Of a stretch of DNA of 64,000 nucleotides, positions 1-10,554 are shown in pieces. The stretch is taken from contig NC_084838.1 in assembly GCF_033115175.1 (NCBI RefSeq), positions 40,155,468-40,219,467 on the forward strand, read 5' to 3'. The position numbers and the translations under genes are program-made. Each line of letters starts with the position of its first letter. Position 1 is the stretch's first letter. The DNA is from Lepus europaeus (lineage: Eukaryota > Chordata > Mammalia > Lagomorpha > Leporidae). A model generated the notes under the pieces. It was given only the letters and a program-made list of their open reading frames with translations, ran no database searches and had not been told where the DNA came from.

Positions 1-28
1 CACTTTAGTTCTCAAAAATAACTGTAGA

Positions 29-359
29 GGCCGGCGCCGTGGCTTAACAGGCTAATCCTCCGCCTTGTGGCGCCAGCACACCGGGTTCTAGTCCCGGTCG
101 GGGCGCCAGATTCTATCCCGGTTGCCCCTCTTCCAGGCCAGCTCTCTGCTATGGCCCGGGAAAGCAATGGAGGATGGCCCAAGTCCTTGGGCCCTGCACC
201 TGCATGGGAGACCAGGAGAAGCACCTGGCTCCTGGCTTCAGATCAGCGTGGTGCGCCGGCCGCAGCGGCCATTGGAGGGTGAACCAACGGTAAAAAGGAA
301 GACCTTTCTCTCTGTCTCTCTCTCTATCCACTCTGCCTGCAAAACAAAAACAAAAACAA
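29..359 (+). repeat. CSINE, full length, young type
   Basis: tRNA-derived leporid SINE starting at a GGCCGGCGCCGTGGC head, with a CT-rich stretch and an A-rich tail. It is flanked by a direct repeat AACTGTAGA at 20-28 and 360-368, the target-site duplication. The B-box-like GGTTCTAGTCC lies near its start. Confidence 0.93.
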
Positions 360-629
360 AACTGTAGAATGTGTTGAGAATGGGACATCTTGAGTTAAGG
401 GGGAACTGGCTGGAGAGTCCAGGCTAGAAACAGGATGTCAATGAAATCACATTCCCCTGGGGTGCAAAAGCCCCTCAGCTACTGTGCAAATAGAGATAGA
501 CAAGATTTTATCTGCCTATGGGTATGGGGCCATGTCTCACAATGAATCGCAACTGGCTGTTACTTGAGATTTGGATAATATTCTAGAATGAATGACTCAC
601 AGAACTCAGGAAGGTGCTATGCTTACTTT

Positions 630-1265
630 TTAAAAAATATTTATTATTCCCGGTCGGGGCACCGGATTCTGTCCCGGTTGCCCCTCTTCCAGGCCAGCTC
701 TCTGCTGTGGCCAGGGAGTGCAGTGGAGGATGGCCCAAGTACTTGGGTCCTGCACCCCATGGGAGACCAGGATAAGCACGTGGCTCCTGCCATCGGATCA
801 GCACGGTGCGCCGGCCGCAGCACACCAGCCACGGCGGCCATTGAAGGGTGAACCAACGGCAAAAGGAAGACCTTTCTCTCTGTCTCTCTCTCTCACTGTC
901 CACTCTGCCTGTCAAAAAATAAATAAAAAAATAAAAAAAAGAAAACAAGAAAAAATATTTATTATTTACTTTTTTGTTTATTTATTAGGCAGAGTTAGAG
1001 ATAGAGGAAAAGAAATCTCCATCTACTGGTTCACTCCCCAGATGGCCTCAACAGTTGGGCTAGGCTAAAGCCAGAAGCCTGGAACTCCATCTGGGTCTCC
1101 CATATTGGTGGCAGGGGCCCAAGTACTTGGGCCATCTTCTTCTGCCTTCCTAGGTTCATTAGTGGGGAGCTAGATTGAAGTGGAGCAGCCTGGACTCAAA
1201 CTGGTGTGCATATGTGATACTGGTGTTGCAGGTGGTGGCTTAACCCGCTGGGCAACGCTGGCCCC
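630..1265 (-). repeat. older CSINE, split by a younger copy
   Basis: Reverse-oriented CSINE in two parts (about 630-648 and 967-1265), ending in the GGCC head at 1265. A younger plus-strand copy sits inside it at 649-950. Confidence 0.85.
649..950 (+). repeat. 5'-truncated young CSINE inside an older one
   Basis: Lacks the first part of the tRNA head and begins at CCCGGTCGGGGC. It is bounded by direct repeats AAAAATATTTATTATT at 633-648 and 951-966, so it inserted by target-primed reverse transcription. Confidence 0.9.
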
Positions 1266-1899
1266 ACTTACAATTTTTTATAAAGGATATATATCAGGAA
1301 CAGCCAAATGAAGAGACACGTAGGATGAAGTCTGGAAGAGTCTCAAATGCAGATGTTTGTGCTGTCTCTCCCTCTCTGGGGAGACAGAGTGTGCCACCCT
1401 CCCAATACATCAATGTGTTCACAAACCAGGAGGTTCTATGAGCTTTGGTGTTCAGATTTTTTATTGTGATTTCATTATGTAGCCATGACTAAACTGTTGG
1501 TCACAGGTGAATGCAATCCCCAATCCTTCTCCACTCCCTAGAGGTTGTCATGCTGGCTCAACATCCCCACCTCCTAGACACATAGTTGGTCTTTCTGGTA
1601 ACCAGCCTCCTTCTGGAGTCATCTGATCTCTCAGGCTGAACTCTGATGTGATCCAAGGGCCTAGGAAAGACACTCCCACTAGTGATGCTCCTTAATCTAT
1701 GATGGGATTATATCTGGATGAATCCATTATAAATTGAAAATACACTTAATATAGTTAACCTACCAAACATCATAACTTAGCTGCCAGTACACTGTAGGGT
1801 ATCAATTGTTCATCCTCATAAGACTACAACATTGCTGGCTGGGGAAAATTCAACTTAAAATACGGTTTCTACTGAAACTGTATTACTTTCTTCTCTCTC
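1266..1899. other. intergenic, nothing recognised
   Basis: No open frame with family resemblance and no repeat I can name. AT-rich, diverged sequence. Confidence 0.4.
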
Positions 1900-2212
1900 T
1901 TTTTTTAAGATGGATTGATTGATGGATTTGAGAGAGGCAGAGTTACAGGGAGGGAGGGAGAGAGAGAGACAAAGAGAGAGAGAATCTTCCATGTGCTGGT
2001 TCACTCCCCAGATGGCCACAATAGCCAGGGCTGGACTAGGCCAATGCCAGGAGCCTAGAACACCACCTAGGTCTCCCATTTGAGCCATCTACCATCACTT
2101 TCCCAGGTGCATCAACAGGGAGCTCTATTAGAAAAAGAGCAGCCAGGGCTCAAATACGGGATGCCAGTAAAGCAGGGGATGGCTTAACCCACTGTATCAG
2201 AACGTCAGTCCC
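1900..2212 (-). repeat. CSINE, diverged
   Basis: Reverse-oriented: the T/A-rich tail complement and GA-rich stretch come first, then the ATGGCCACAATAGCC region. The degraded head is at about 2190-2212. Confidence 0.85.
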
Positions 2213-3236
2213 ATGTGTATGGTTTTCACATCATCAAAAGTCAAAAAACTGTGAGTCATTGTTAAGTTGGACCCTTCAAAAGCCAGGGGCCACCTGTACT
2301 TGGGAAATTCCAAATGTTTACAAAGTTTTCTCACAAACCAGCAACAAAAACCAGTCAAATTCTTTATTATACACCAGAAGAGAAGAAAAAGACCCAGATC
2401 TTTATTATACATCAGAAGGGAGGAAATTGCTAGACACAGATAATAAGGGAGCCATAAGTGGGAGATAACCACAAACTCATACACGTACATTCACAGGACC
2501 CCTCCCCACCCCTGCCCAGCATGCAGGGGCTTGCTCCCCAACAGGATAACTCCGGCTCAATCTCCCCCATCCCACCTTACACACAGTCTCACACACGTGG
2601 GTCTCCTGTACCCCCGCACACACCTGCTGCTCCCAGGGATTCTGCCCACTTATCCATCTCCATCCATCCCGTGGCCTCCTGTGTGGCAGTTCTCATCTTC
2701 TTACTGGACTGATTCGCTTGCCAGGAGGGGGTAAACTGGAGTAGGAGGAGAGAGGCCTAGAGGGACCAGCACATAGTTTCTAGGGAAGTCAGTGAAAAAA
2801 CTGAGTCAACACTCAAGTCTGAGAATGAACCTGAGGCTGTACATGCAGCAAACGGCTGTGCCCCTCTGGTGACTAAGTTCCTGTGTGACGTTAGTGTACC
2901 TGCAGATTGTGGGTAACCCTAGGCAGTCTGCATGTGTCTGCCTGTGTGCTGTGGGCATGCCTGTGGCCTGAGCGAGTACCCAGGGTATGTAGATGAGCCT
3001 GTGCTCCAGGTGTTTCTCTATGATCCATGCCTGGCTGGTCTGGAAGCCTGTGGCTGCTCTTCTCTCTGTAGGCTCCGCCTCAACTGGTCTGGGTTTCCGG
3101 GGAAGAGGACAGTGCATGTGGGTGAAGGAGAGAGCAACACCAAAGTTAAGGCACTGGCCACAGAGGGCCTGAATCCCAGTCAGGGCTGTGGCCTTTCCAC
3201 CCTTGAGTTAAGCTGGAACACTAACCCCCACCCCTC
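2213..3236. other. intergenic, nothing recognised
   Basis: Scanned for a CCL19 signal-peptide exon that would belong to the remnant to the right; none was recognised. The open frames here are short and resemble no protein I know. Confidence 0.4.
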
Positions 3237-3241
3237 CCCAG

Positions 3242-3785
3242 CTCTGAGAGAGGCCAACAATTCTGAGAATTCTTGCTTCTTGATAAACTAACACCCAATT
3301 CCTGGGACATGTTTGGTGCCTTTTGCTATCTCTTCCTCCAAGACAGCTGCAGAGTTCTTTATCCCATAGGGGGGCGGTGGAGAGTGTCTAGGTTCTTCCC
3401 TCCCGATCACTTCCTCCATCATTCAGGCCACCACGCACCATCTTACCTCCCTTACCTTTGCCCAGTCCCTCCCACAAAAGAGCCCCTAAAACAGGTTCCC
3501 AGACATGGTCCACAGCTTCTGACCCTCACACAGGGCCCCCCAGGAAGCTGGGCTCCAGGGCTCCCTTCTCTCTGCCTCCAGGTTCACCACACTGAGGGGT
3601 CTCCAACTCTGTGCACCCCCAGAACAGCCCTGGGTGGGCCGCATCATTCGGAGACTGAAGCGAATCTCTGCCAAGGCAAGCCTGGCCCTCCCCAGCCCTG
3701 CCTCCTGCCTCCAAGCCCCTGGCCCCAGCTTCCGCCCCTGACCCTGCCTCTCCTTCCTCCCCAGGGCAAGCACCAGAGCAGCTAG
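3242..3785 (+). pseudogene. CCL19-like chemokine pseudogene, exons 2-4
   Basis: Three pieces align in order with CCL19, the CCR7 ligand that guides T cells and dendritic cells. An exon-2 remnant (3242 to about 3372) follows a CCCCAG acceptor. It keeps EANNSEN..C, PIPG and LFLQDSCRV, but has an in-frame TAA after FLIN and then a 1-base loss that shifts frame, and no clear GT donor. Exon 3 (3582-3675) is fully open and reads FTTLRGLQLCAPPEQPWV then GRIIRRLKRISAK. It ends at AAG|GCAAGC, a good GC-type donor. Exon 4 (3765-3785) reads GKHQSS and stop, like the human MKRRSS end. No signal-peptide exon was found upstream. In human, CCL19 is the next gene beyond CCL27, so the position fits either the local CCL19 locus or a duplicate. 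The working CCL19 may lie left of the window; that is inference. Confidence 0.8.
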
Positions 3786-3829
3786 CCCAGGACAACACCA
3801 CAGGGGGCGCTGTGTCTCAGTGAGGATGT

Positions 3830-4424
3830 GAACCACCCCGGCCTGGGGTTGGAGGACTAGGAGGGAGGAGCAGGCTCCCAGCTCCCCTGCACCAAGCCAG
3901 AGCCAGCCAGGGCAGAGCCTGCAGTGTCAACGAGAGTGTGAACTCAAGCGACAAGGTGGTGTGTGAGGGCACAGCTTCTCCTTACCCAGACTGCAATGCT
4001 TCTAACAACGCCACTTGGCACTTAGGGATCTGTCTGCTGCCTGTACATGGCTCAAGCAGGGGAGGATGGACAGGAGAGGGAGAAACAGAGTGGAATGGGG
4101 GTCGGGGTGGGGAGGGCTAGCCATCCTTAAGCGTTCACCATGAGCAAACCTTCACCTCATTCACTTCTGGCCCCTCCCATAGTCAATCCACAAGGCTTTT
4201 TTCTCCCCTCCCCAGACCAAGTCTGGCTCTGTACCGAGCCTTGGCTGGGACATCAGAGGACTGGGCCAGCTATTTCCTGCTTCCTACCCCGAGTTCACTG
4301 CCCTTTATTGGCATTCCCGCAGCACCTTCCTCTTCCCCAAGCTACATTTAATGATGCGATTGTTCTCTTTTGACAACCTCCTGGGGTGGAAATCGTGCCT
4401 GGCTTCTTCACCGCTGCCTCTCCA
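3830..4424. other. intergenic, nothing firm
   Basis: Follows the chemokine remnant and could contain its former 3' UTR. No gene or named repeat recognised. Confidence 0.35.
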
Positions 4425-4510
4425 AGCCCAGTTCAGTGACTGGCGCCTGGCACACACTCAGTAAACATTTGTGGACTGAATGATTGTTAAAAAAAAAAAA
4501 AAAAAAAAAA
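4425..4510 (+). repeat. L2 3' end with A tract
   Basis: Reads as the LINE-2 tail (GCGCCTGGCACACACTCAG, then TAAACATTTGTGGACTGAATG), followed by an A tract at about 4488-4510. Confidence 0.7.
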
Positions 4511-4999
4511 TCACAGGAAATGGAGCTCAGCCATGACCCTCTGGCCGCTCAGTGACTTGGCCAAGGTCACTCGGCCAACAGTTATTTCCATAGTCTGGCA
4601 ATAAGTAGACTCCTACACAGGGTTCTCTCTGGGGGCCTATTCCTCCTCAGTCCAGGGTCACTCAAGCGGAGGGAGGCAGGCAAGCAAGGGCAACTGGCAG
4701 GGCAGAGACAGGGAGGAGTAGACGAGGATGGAGACGCGGAACGGGGAAACCAGTCCTGACCAAAGCCCTTTCTTGCTGCCTAGTCCACACAGTCCGACGT
4801 CCCACTCTTCATAAAGCCCGCCTCTGCCCCGGTCGCCCTGGGCTCCACCTCCTAGCGGGAGCCCTTGACTCCGCCCCTTCCGGTGATAAGCAAACCCCAC
4901 CCCCGGTGCGCGCCGGGGTCCCTGTGACGCACTGGTAACGGTCCGTTTCCGGGGTGGAGCCAGGGAGGGCGGGAGTTTAGGCTGCACCGACCCCCCTCA

Positions 5000-5319
5000 G
5001 CCCCCCTCCAGGTGACCCCAGCCCCTGAAACTCCTCACCCAGGGCCCCAAATCTCCCAGTCCCACGACTGCCAAACCACTCGCCCTAAATGCCTCAGGCC
5101 CCGGAGATGACCGACCTCCTAACCCATTAATTTCTGGTGCCCCCAAATCTTCTCAACCAGTCCCGACGTGGCTACTGAGGCTTCCCGGGGGGCACCTGCC
5201 TCAGATTACCTGAGAGCTAGTCAGACTCGTCCTGAAAAGGCCGGAGAAGGGGACCTGGGGCTGGGAGGGCTCCTTGACCCAACCATGCCGCTCCCCAGGA
5301 GACGCTCGGAGCCCAGGAC
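5000..5319 (+). promoter_or_regulatory. GC-rich putative promoter of the small gene
   Basis: CpG content rises from about 4,850 and stays high to about 5,900. No TATA box stands out. It fits the 5' end of a broadly expressed gene, but no transcription start is visible directly. A first ATG at 5285 opens a 15-codon frame that overlaps the proposed start at 5320, so it would act as an upstream ORF if transcribed. Confidence 0.4.
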
Positions 5320-5920
5320 ATGCCGGGATTGAGGAGATACGAGGTGGCGCTGGAGGCGGAGGAGGAGTGAGTGGAGGCGGGGTTCTGCGGAGGAGGAACC
5401 AGGAGGCTCCGGGTGGGGGAGGGTGCGAGCCGTCCGGGGGCGGGCGGGGCGGGGCCTTGAGGGGGCGTGGGCTACGAGGGAGCCGCCCTCGCCAGGCGGG
5501 GCGGAGCCTTGCCCGAGGGGCGGGGTCTGTGGGGGTCAGCCCCGCCCGCCCGGCCCTGCTCGGCCTTCTCTCTGCAGGATCTACTGGGGCTGTTTCTACT
5601 TTTTCCCCTGGCTGCGAATGTGGCGGAGAGAACGAAGGTGAGGGGGCTGCGGCGCTGCGGCCCCTCCCCAGGTGTGGCCGAGGGTCGAGTCTCAGCGGAT
5701 TGGGGCGGGCGGGAATCCGGAAGCCCTTGCCCCGTCTCATGGCCGTGTCGGGTCGCCCCACAGCTCTGCACACCCGCGGGAGCACAAGCTGGAGCCTCTG
5801 CGGGGCCTAATGAGCTGTCTGTCGAGCGGCCTGGGCCCTGCTCCCTCGCGTTCCGGTCGTGGCTTCCATTGCCGCACTCCCGCCGCCGCTGCCCAGGCAG
5901 CCGGTGCATTAAAGATTTAA
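5320..5920 (+). CDS. putative 87-aa small protein, three exons
   Basis: Not recognised. Joining 5320-5366, 5578-5637 and 5764-5920 gives one open frame with proper phases (donors GA|GTGAGT and AAG|GTGAGG, acceptors CTGCAG|G and CCACAG|C). The protein starts MPGLRRYEVALEAEEE, then an aromatic stretch IYWGCFYFFPWLRMW, then a basic RRER, then SSAHPREHKLEPLRG and an Ala/Ser/Pro-rich tail ending GALKI. An in-frame TGA at 5275 precedes the ATG, so this is the first in-frame Met. The aromatic block, acidic before and basic after, could touch a membrane; that is inference. Against it: an overlapping upstream ORF at 5285, a CpG-rich setting that favours chance frames, and an ATTAAA at 5908-5913 inside the last codons. 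It lies 3.2 kb upstream of CCL27 on the same strand. Confidence 0.5.
5908..5913 (+). terminator. ATTAAA poly(A) signal of the small gene
   Basis: Variant hexamer overlapping the last codons. The stop at 5918-5920 follows within 5 bases, so a 3' UTR would be very short. Confidence 0.35.
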
Positions 5921-7738
5921 AACGAAGCCCACCGTCCTGCCCTCCTGACTCTGCCGCCGGTGCCGCCGTTCGGGCTGGGAGCCCCTCTCCACTGTGGCTG
6001 CGTGCGTCCTTACTGACAGGGCCTCCTTGCATGTCAATGCCCAGGGTCAGGCCTGCTGGTACTGTCAGCGCCTCCCCACCAAAAAAGCCAAACAAACGAA
6101 GCAAACAAAAAGAACCAGCACCCATCACCATGCACTCAGTGTGTCCTAGCCTGGCCTTCCTCCCGGCCTCATCCTCAGTGCTGTTACCACCTAGGTATCC
6201 TGCTGGCCAGGATTTTGCCAAGTGTCTGAAGAGTATTTGGGAGCAGCTATAAAACTTTTTAAGCCAGAACTGTAGGAAGTAGACTGAGGGAGGGTGGGGA
6301 GTATTCCTAGAAGCTAGCTGCCTTGCTTAGCCAGCCACAGGGGTGTGACTTTGCTAGTTAATACCCCAACTCCTGGGTCCTCCTGTTTGACCCTAAGTTA
6401 GAGCTACTTGGGATCAGCCCACCTAGCAGTTCTTGCTGCTTGCCTAGGGCAGTCTGAAGGCACTGCTCCCTGCTCTCCATCAGCCAGTACCCTGCTGGGA
6501 GTCAGGAACCAGCCCCACCAGCAGAGAAGGGCACCAGAGGACTGGTTAGAGACAGCCTGGTTTCTCCTGGCACCGAGTCTAACTCTGTGCCCGGAGCTGT
6601 CCCTGCTCTAGCAGGTTGGGACTGGGAGAAGACTTGGCCTTATCTTTGAAAAGGTCAAAGGAAAGAGATAGGTGCACACCTAGAAAAATTTGTTTCCTAG
6701 GAAAGACCAGAGTGTTGGCAGGAGCTGATGGAGGTCCATGACAAGGGGGTGGAACCTGGGGGGTTTCCTCCAGATTGCCTGATGTCTCCACCCAGGCCCT
6801 GGGACAGAAGTGAAGACTTGGGAGTGAGAGGAGGATCCTAAGGCCTCTGGCGCTAGAAGTTCCAGATGAAAGACCTCTGGGTTGTGGGCATCTTCAAAAA
6901 AATGTACCCAAACTCTTGAGCCATTTCCTCATATCTGTGTCAAAGAGCCCTGTCCAGCCCGGGGCCCTTACCTCCCCATATCACTATCAGAAGACCTGAG
7001 GACCCCCAAGGCAAATTCCACAGGGAGGGGCCGTCAAGCCAGGGAGGAGACGTCCAGGTCTTCAGTGTGGAGGGGGACTTGCCCCTGTCCTGGGACCCAA
7101 AGTCCCTTGTGATTTTTGAAGCAACCTCACAGCAGGAAGGACTTCCCAGAGTAGGTGTGAGTCCTATCCCAAAAGAAGACCCACCCCATAGGGGATGGCT
7201 GGCCCCAGGGCAGAAGACCGCACAAGGCAGAGCGCTGGATTATTAGGTTATGACTCAGTTTATGTCTCAGAGCAGAACAGGCCATGAGGATTGAAATCCC
7301 TAGACCAGGAGTGGACATTCGTCAGGGAGCCAGCAGCAGTAAACAGCAGCATGCCCCCACCCTAGGCATTTTCCAGCTTCCTGGAAAGTGCTGGATCAGG
7401 AGGGGTAGGAGGTTTACACTGGGGGGAAGCGGGATTAGGGGAGTCAGGCTATGGAAGATGGGATGCAGAGGGTACAGGGGTTGGAGACGTGGGTATTGCT
7501 GAACTCTGGTGGAGAGCAGGGATGTTCCTCCAGGCCCACAGTAGAGGCTGGAACTTGAGAACAAACGAAAAGTAACTGAGCTCTTGAGTTTGACTTCTCC
7601 AACAAGCTAGGGACTGACTCTGGAACCTCCCGGCCCCTACTGACAAGAGGCTGGCGTTCCTGGAACAGGCTGAGGCAAAAACAGGTGAGATTTCATGAAC
7701 TTTTCACCTGTTTTTGTTTTGCTTTTGCTTTAAGTTTT
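5921..7738. other. intergenic, nothing recognised
   Basis: About 1.8 kb of unique-looking sequence with no named repeat and no convincing exon. Frames on both strands look like noise. Confidence 0.4.
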
Positions 7739-8047
7739 CCTTTTATTTATTTTTATTTTTTAATTTGGAAAGGCATAGTGAACAAGAAAGAGATTCTCCA
7801 TCTGCTGGTTCACTCCCAAATGGCTGCAACAGCCAGGTCTGGGCCAGATTGAAACCAGGAGCCAAAACTTCATCCAGGTCTCTCACATGGGCAGCAGGGG
7901 CCCAAGCACTTGGACCATCCTCCACTGCCGTCCCAGGCAAATCAGCAGGGAGCTGAATTGGAAGCAGAGCAGACAGGACTCGAACTGATGCTCTAATATG
8001 GGATGCTGGCAACACAGTGGCCCAACCCTCTGCACCATAACGATGGC
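7739..8047 (-). repeat. CSINE, diverged
   Basis: Reverse-oriented, with the CTGCTGGTTCACTCCC motif near its start and the CCCAAGCACTTGGACC palindrome in the middle. The head is degraded. Confidence 0.85.
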
Positions 8048-8201
8048 CACTTTTACCTGTTTAGACAACAGCAACCTGGCACCAGAGAGCTTTTATTTTT
8101 CCTTCTCTTCCACCTCAACTTTCTCCCTGTCTCATCTTCCTGGAGGAAGAAGCCCCCTCAGCATCCCCAGGGCTTCCTCACACCATCAAAAAGGGCCTCC
8201 T

Positions 8202-8463
8202 AGGGATGGTGCTGTGAGTTAAGTCACCACTTGGGACGACCGCATCCCATATCAGAGTGCCTGGCTACTCCGCACTTCTGATCCAGCTTTCTGCTAATGT
8301 ATCCTGGAAAGCAGATGATGGCCTAAGTCCCTGGGTCCCTGCCACCCATGTGGGAGACTAGAATAGTTCGCCTGGGTTCAGCCTTGCAAACCCCTGGCTG
8401 TTGTATTTGGGGAGTGAACTAGTGGGTGGAAGATATCACTCTGCCTTTCAAATAAATATAGTT
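8202..8463 (+). repeat. CSINE, diverged
   Basis: Plus-oriented, from GGGATGGTGCTGTGAG to a CTGCCTTTCAAATAAATA tail. Confidence 0.85.
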
Positions 8464-9100
8464 TTTGAAGGGGGGTGGACTTCTCCCAGCTTCCCAGAAT
8501 ATGGCTGGCCTCAGCCAAGACCCCTCCTGAGCCAGAAGGACCTGCTTTAGGGACCAATCCCCACCATTTCTCCGATAAGACAGACAGGCCAGGGCAGGAA
8601 ATGGGGAGGGGAAAATGAAGGCAAGTTGGTACTGGCCTGTTCTCTTCTCCCATGCCACCCACAAGTCCCCCACGAGAGTCTGTGTGTGCCAGCAGGACTG
8701 TTCGGATGTCCGTGAAAACATAACCGTGTGAGAGGGACTTCGTAGCTGGAGTGGTGTCATTTTGTCCAAGGCTGTCTGATCGTGGGTGTGACTTTGTGAG
8801 GCTGAGTGATCAAGGTGTGACCACGAATGTGAAGCTGTGGACGCATGAGCGTGACTGTCTCTCACTGGATGCCACTGCGGATCCTTGGCTGCCCTTAGTC
8901 ACTGGGCCAGCAGTCCCCACATCCTGCACTGCCCTTTTCCCCAGCTTCTCCGTTCAGGGCTTAGGAGCCCATGGGAAATGGCAGCCTTAGAAGAGGAAGG
9001 GGTCTGTGACAACAGGCCAAGAATTAGGACCCAGGAATGTCACAGGATAAGCAATGCATCTCCACCTGCCTGTGACTCACCCGGTGCCTCAGGTAAAAGG
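8464..9100. other. CCL27 upstream region
   Basis: Unique sequence before the CCL27 core promoter. No repeat recognised, and no CpG island. Confidence 0.35.
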
Positions 9101-9105
9101 CGCCC

Positions 9106-9115
9106 AGATAAAAGG
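9106..9115 (+). promoter_or_regulatory. CCL27: TATA-like box of CCL27
   Basis: AGATAAAAGG lies about 45 bases before the ATG and fits a start of transcription near 9135-9145. A TATA promoter without CpG richness suits a tissue-restricted keratinocyte chemokine. Confidence 0.55.
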
Positions 9116-9157
9116 TACAGGAGGAGGAGAGAGTAGGAAGTGTCTAGGCTGAGCAGC

Positions 9158-9851
9158 ATGGAGGGGTGTTCACCTACCAGCAGGCTCCTGCTGCTGCTGT
9201 TGCTCCTGAGCCCGGACCCTGGAGCAGGTGAGTACGCGGGATACACAGGTCCGGGGATCTGGGTGAATGCGATGAAGGGAAAGGGGCCCAGGAAGTCCAG
9301 CTCCAGCTGTTCGACAGAGGGGTTCTGGGTCTGGGCCCATCTGCATGTGTGCTCCGTTGTCCCCTAGTGTTGATACTGCCACCCAGCACCACCTGCTGTA
9401 CTCAGCTCTACCGACAGCCACTGTCAAACAAGCTACTGAGGAAGGTCATCCGGGTGGAACTGCAGGAGGCTGATGGAGACTGTCACCTGCAGGCTTTCGT
9501 GTGAGCGCTAACCCCAACCTGATCCCTCCGACTCTGACCTCAGCCTGATCCCCGACACCGAGCCCAGCCCCAGACCCCACTACCAATTCGGTCACTGACT
9601 CGGGTGTTCATCTGACCCCTGCTCCTAAGCCTGGGACACTACCCACAATCCCAGGTTATGGTCATGGCTTTGGACCTTCCCTTCCCAGGCTTCATCTGGC
9701 TCGACGCAGCGTGTGCATTCATCCCCAGAACCGCAGCCTGGCTCGGTGGTTAGAGCGCCAAGGGAAGAGGCTCCAGGGGACTCAACCTGATTTCTGGGTT
9801 GCTAGGGAAAATGGGTTGGAGCCCCACAAAGCCCCAATAAAGCAACATTAG
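9158..9851 (+). CDS. CCL27: C-C motif chemokine 27 (CTACK)
   Basis: Secreted skin chemokine that binds CCR10 and draws memory T cells to the epidermis (family knowledge). Exons: 9158-9227, 9368-9500, 9689-9851; 121 aa. Exon 1 gives a signal peptide (MEGCSPTSR, a run of Leu, SPDPGA). Exon 2 has the adjacent-Cys motif STTCCTQLYRQPLSNKLLRK and the third Cys in EADGDCHLQAFV. Exon 3 has the fourth Cys in RRSVCIHPQNRSLARW. All donors are GT and acceptors AG. The last about 25 residues differ from human, which ends GMLRKMG in 112 aa: a net 5-base difference moves the frame, and it reads on past the AATAAA at 9836 to a TAG at 9849. The core fold is unaffected. The 3' end faces the IL11RA 3' end. Confidence 0.95.
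9836..9841 (+). terminator. CCL27: CCL27 poly(A) signal inside the coding frame
   Basis: AATAAA spans codons of the predicted C terminus; the TAG stop begins 8 bases after it. Cleavage would be expected 10-30 bases downstream, leaving almost no 3' UTR. Confidence 0.75.
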
Positions 9852-9895
9852 ACAAGAATCTCTGTGTGTGATCTGCCAAGAACTTCTTCACTCTC

Positions 9896-9901
9896 TTTAT
9901 T
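9896..9901 (-). terminator. IL11RA: IL11RA poly(A) signal
   Basis: AATAAA on the minus strand, followed toward CCL27 by sequence resembling the human IL11RA transcript end (AAAGAGAGTGAAGAAGTTC). The predicted cleavage site near 9870-9885 is only tens of bases from the CCL27 end. Confidence 0.85.
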
Positions 9902-10554
9902 TGCACCTTCACAACCCTTGCAAGAGGTAAGGCCAAGAGTGAAGGACCTACACACACTCCCCAAGTACCTCCGTACATACATACATACATGCATACATGC
10001 AGAGCACACAGGTCCCCTGCCTCACATACTCTTGGTCACACATGGATACAGACATCCACATCTACACGTGTTTGTCAGGTAGACCTCCAGCTCTGGAATG
10101 AAATCAGCAGTCCAGGCACCTTTCAACTGGCAAGTCTGGAATATAGGGCCTCCCAGAAATGGACTCCAAGCACAGCTTCCAGCTGAGACCCCTTCCACAG
10201 AGGTCTACTGTCCTGCCTGGGTTCTAGCTGTCCACCCATCTGCACCAGCAAGACAGTTATAGGTAGAATCTGCTAAAGCCCTCCTGGGTCTTCTATAGGT
10301 TTGGAGCTCCTAGAAGAAGCAAGAGGCAAATTGTGAGACAGTAGGACTGGGTCTGGGCCTAGACACTCTAGAAACTGCCCGAGTGGTCAAGGTGTGACTG
10401 GATGTGTCCACTTTGATCTAAGGTACTCCAAGAGAAAGGATGGCTATCCAGTTCTGAGTAACACCCTGAAAATGAGGGGGGATCCTAGTGAAGTACCCTG
10501 ATAGAAAGGAAAAGGACCCGCTGCTGAGCCCAGGGACTCAAGAGTGGAAGGCCT

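Noticed and set aside
29-950. Many 60-120 codon frames inside CSINE copies here and throughout the window
   Set aside because: The same short frames recur with each SINE copy; they follow the repeat sequence and are not genes.
5467-6252. Long open frames on both strands (about 250-260 codons) around the small gene
   Set aside because: High GC and CpG content lowers stop-codon frequency. The frames ignore good splice sites and show no family features; they are shadows of the CpG-rich block.
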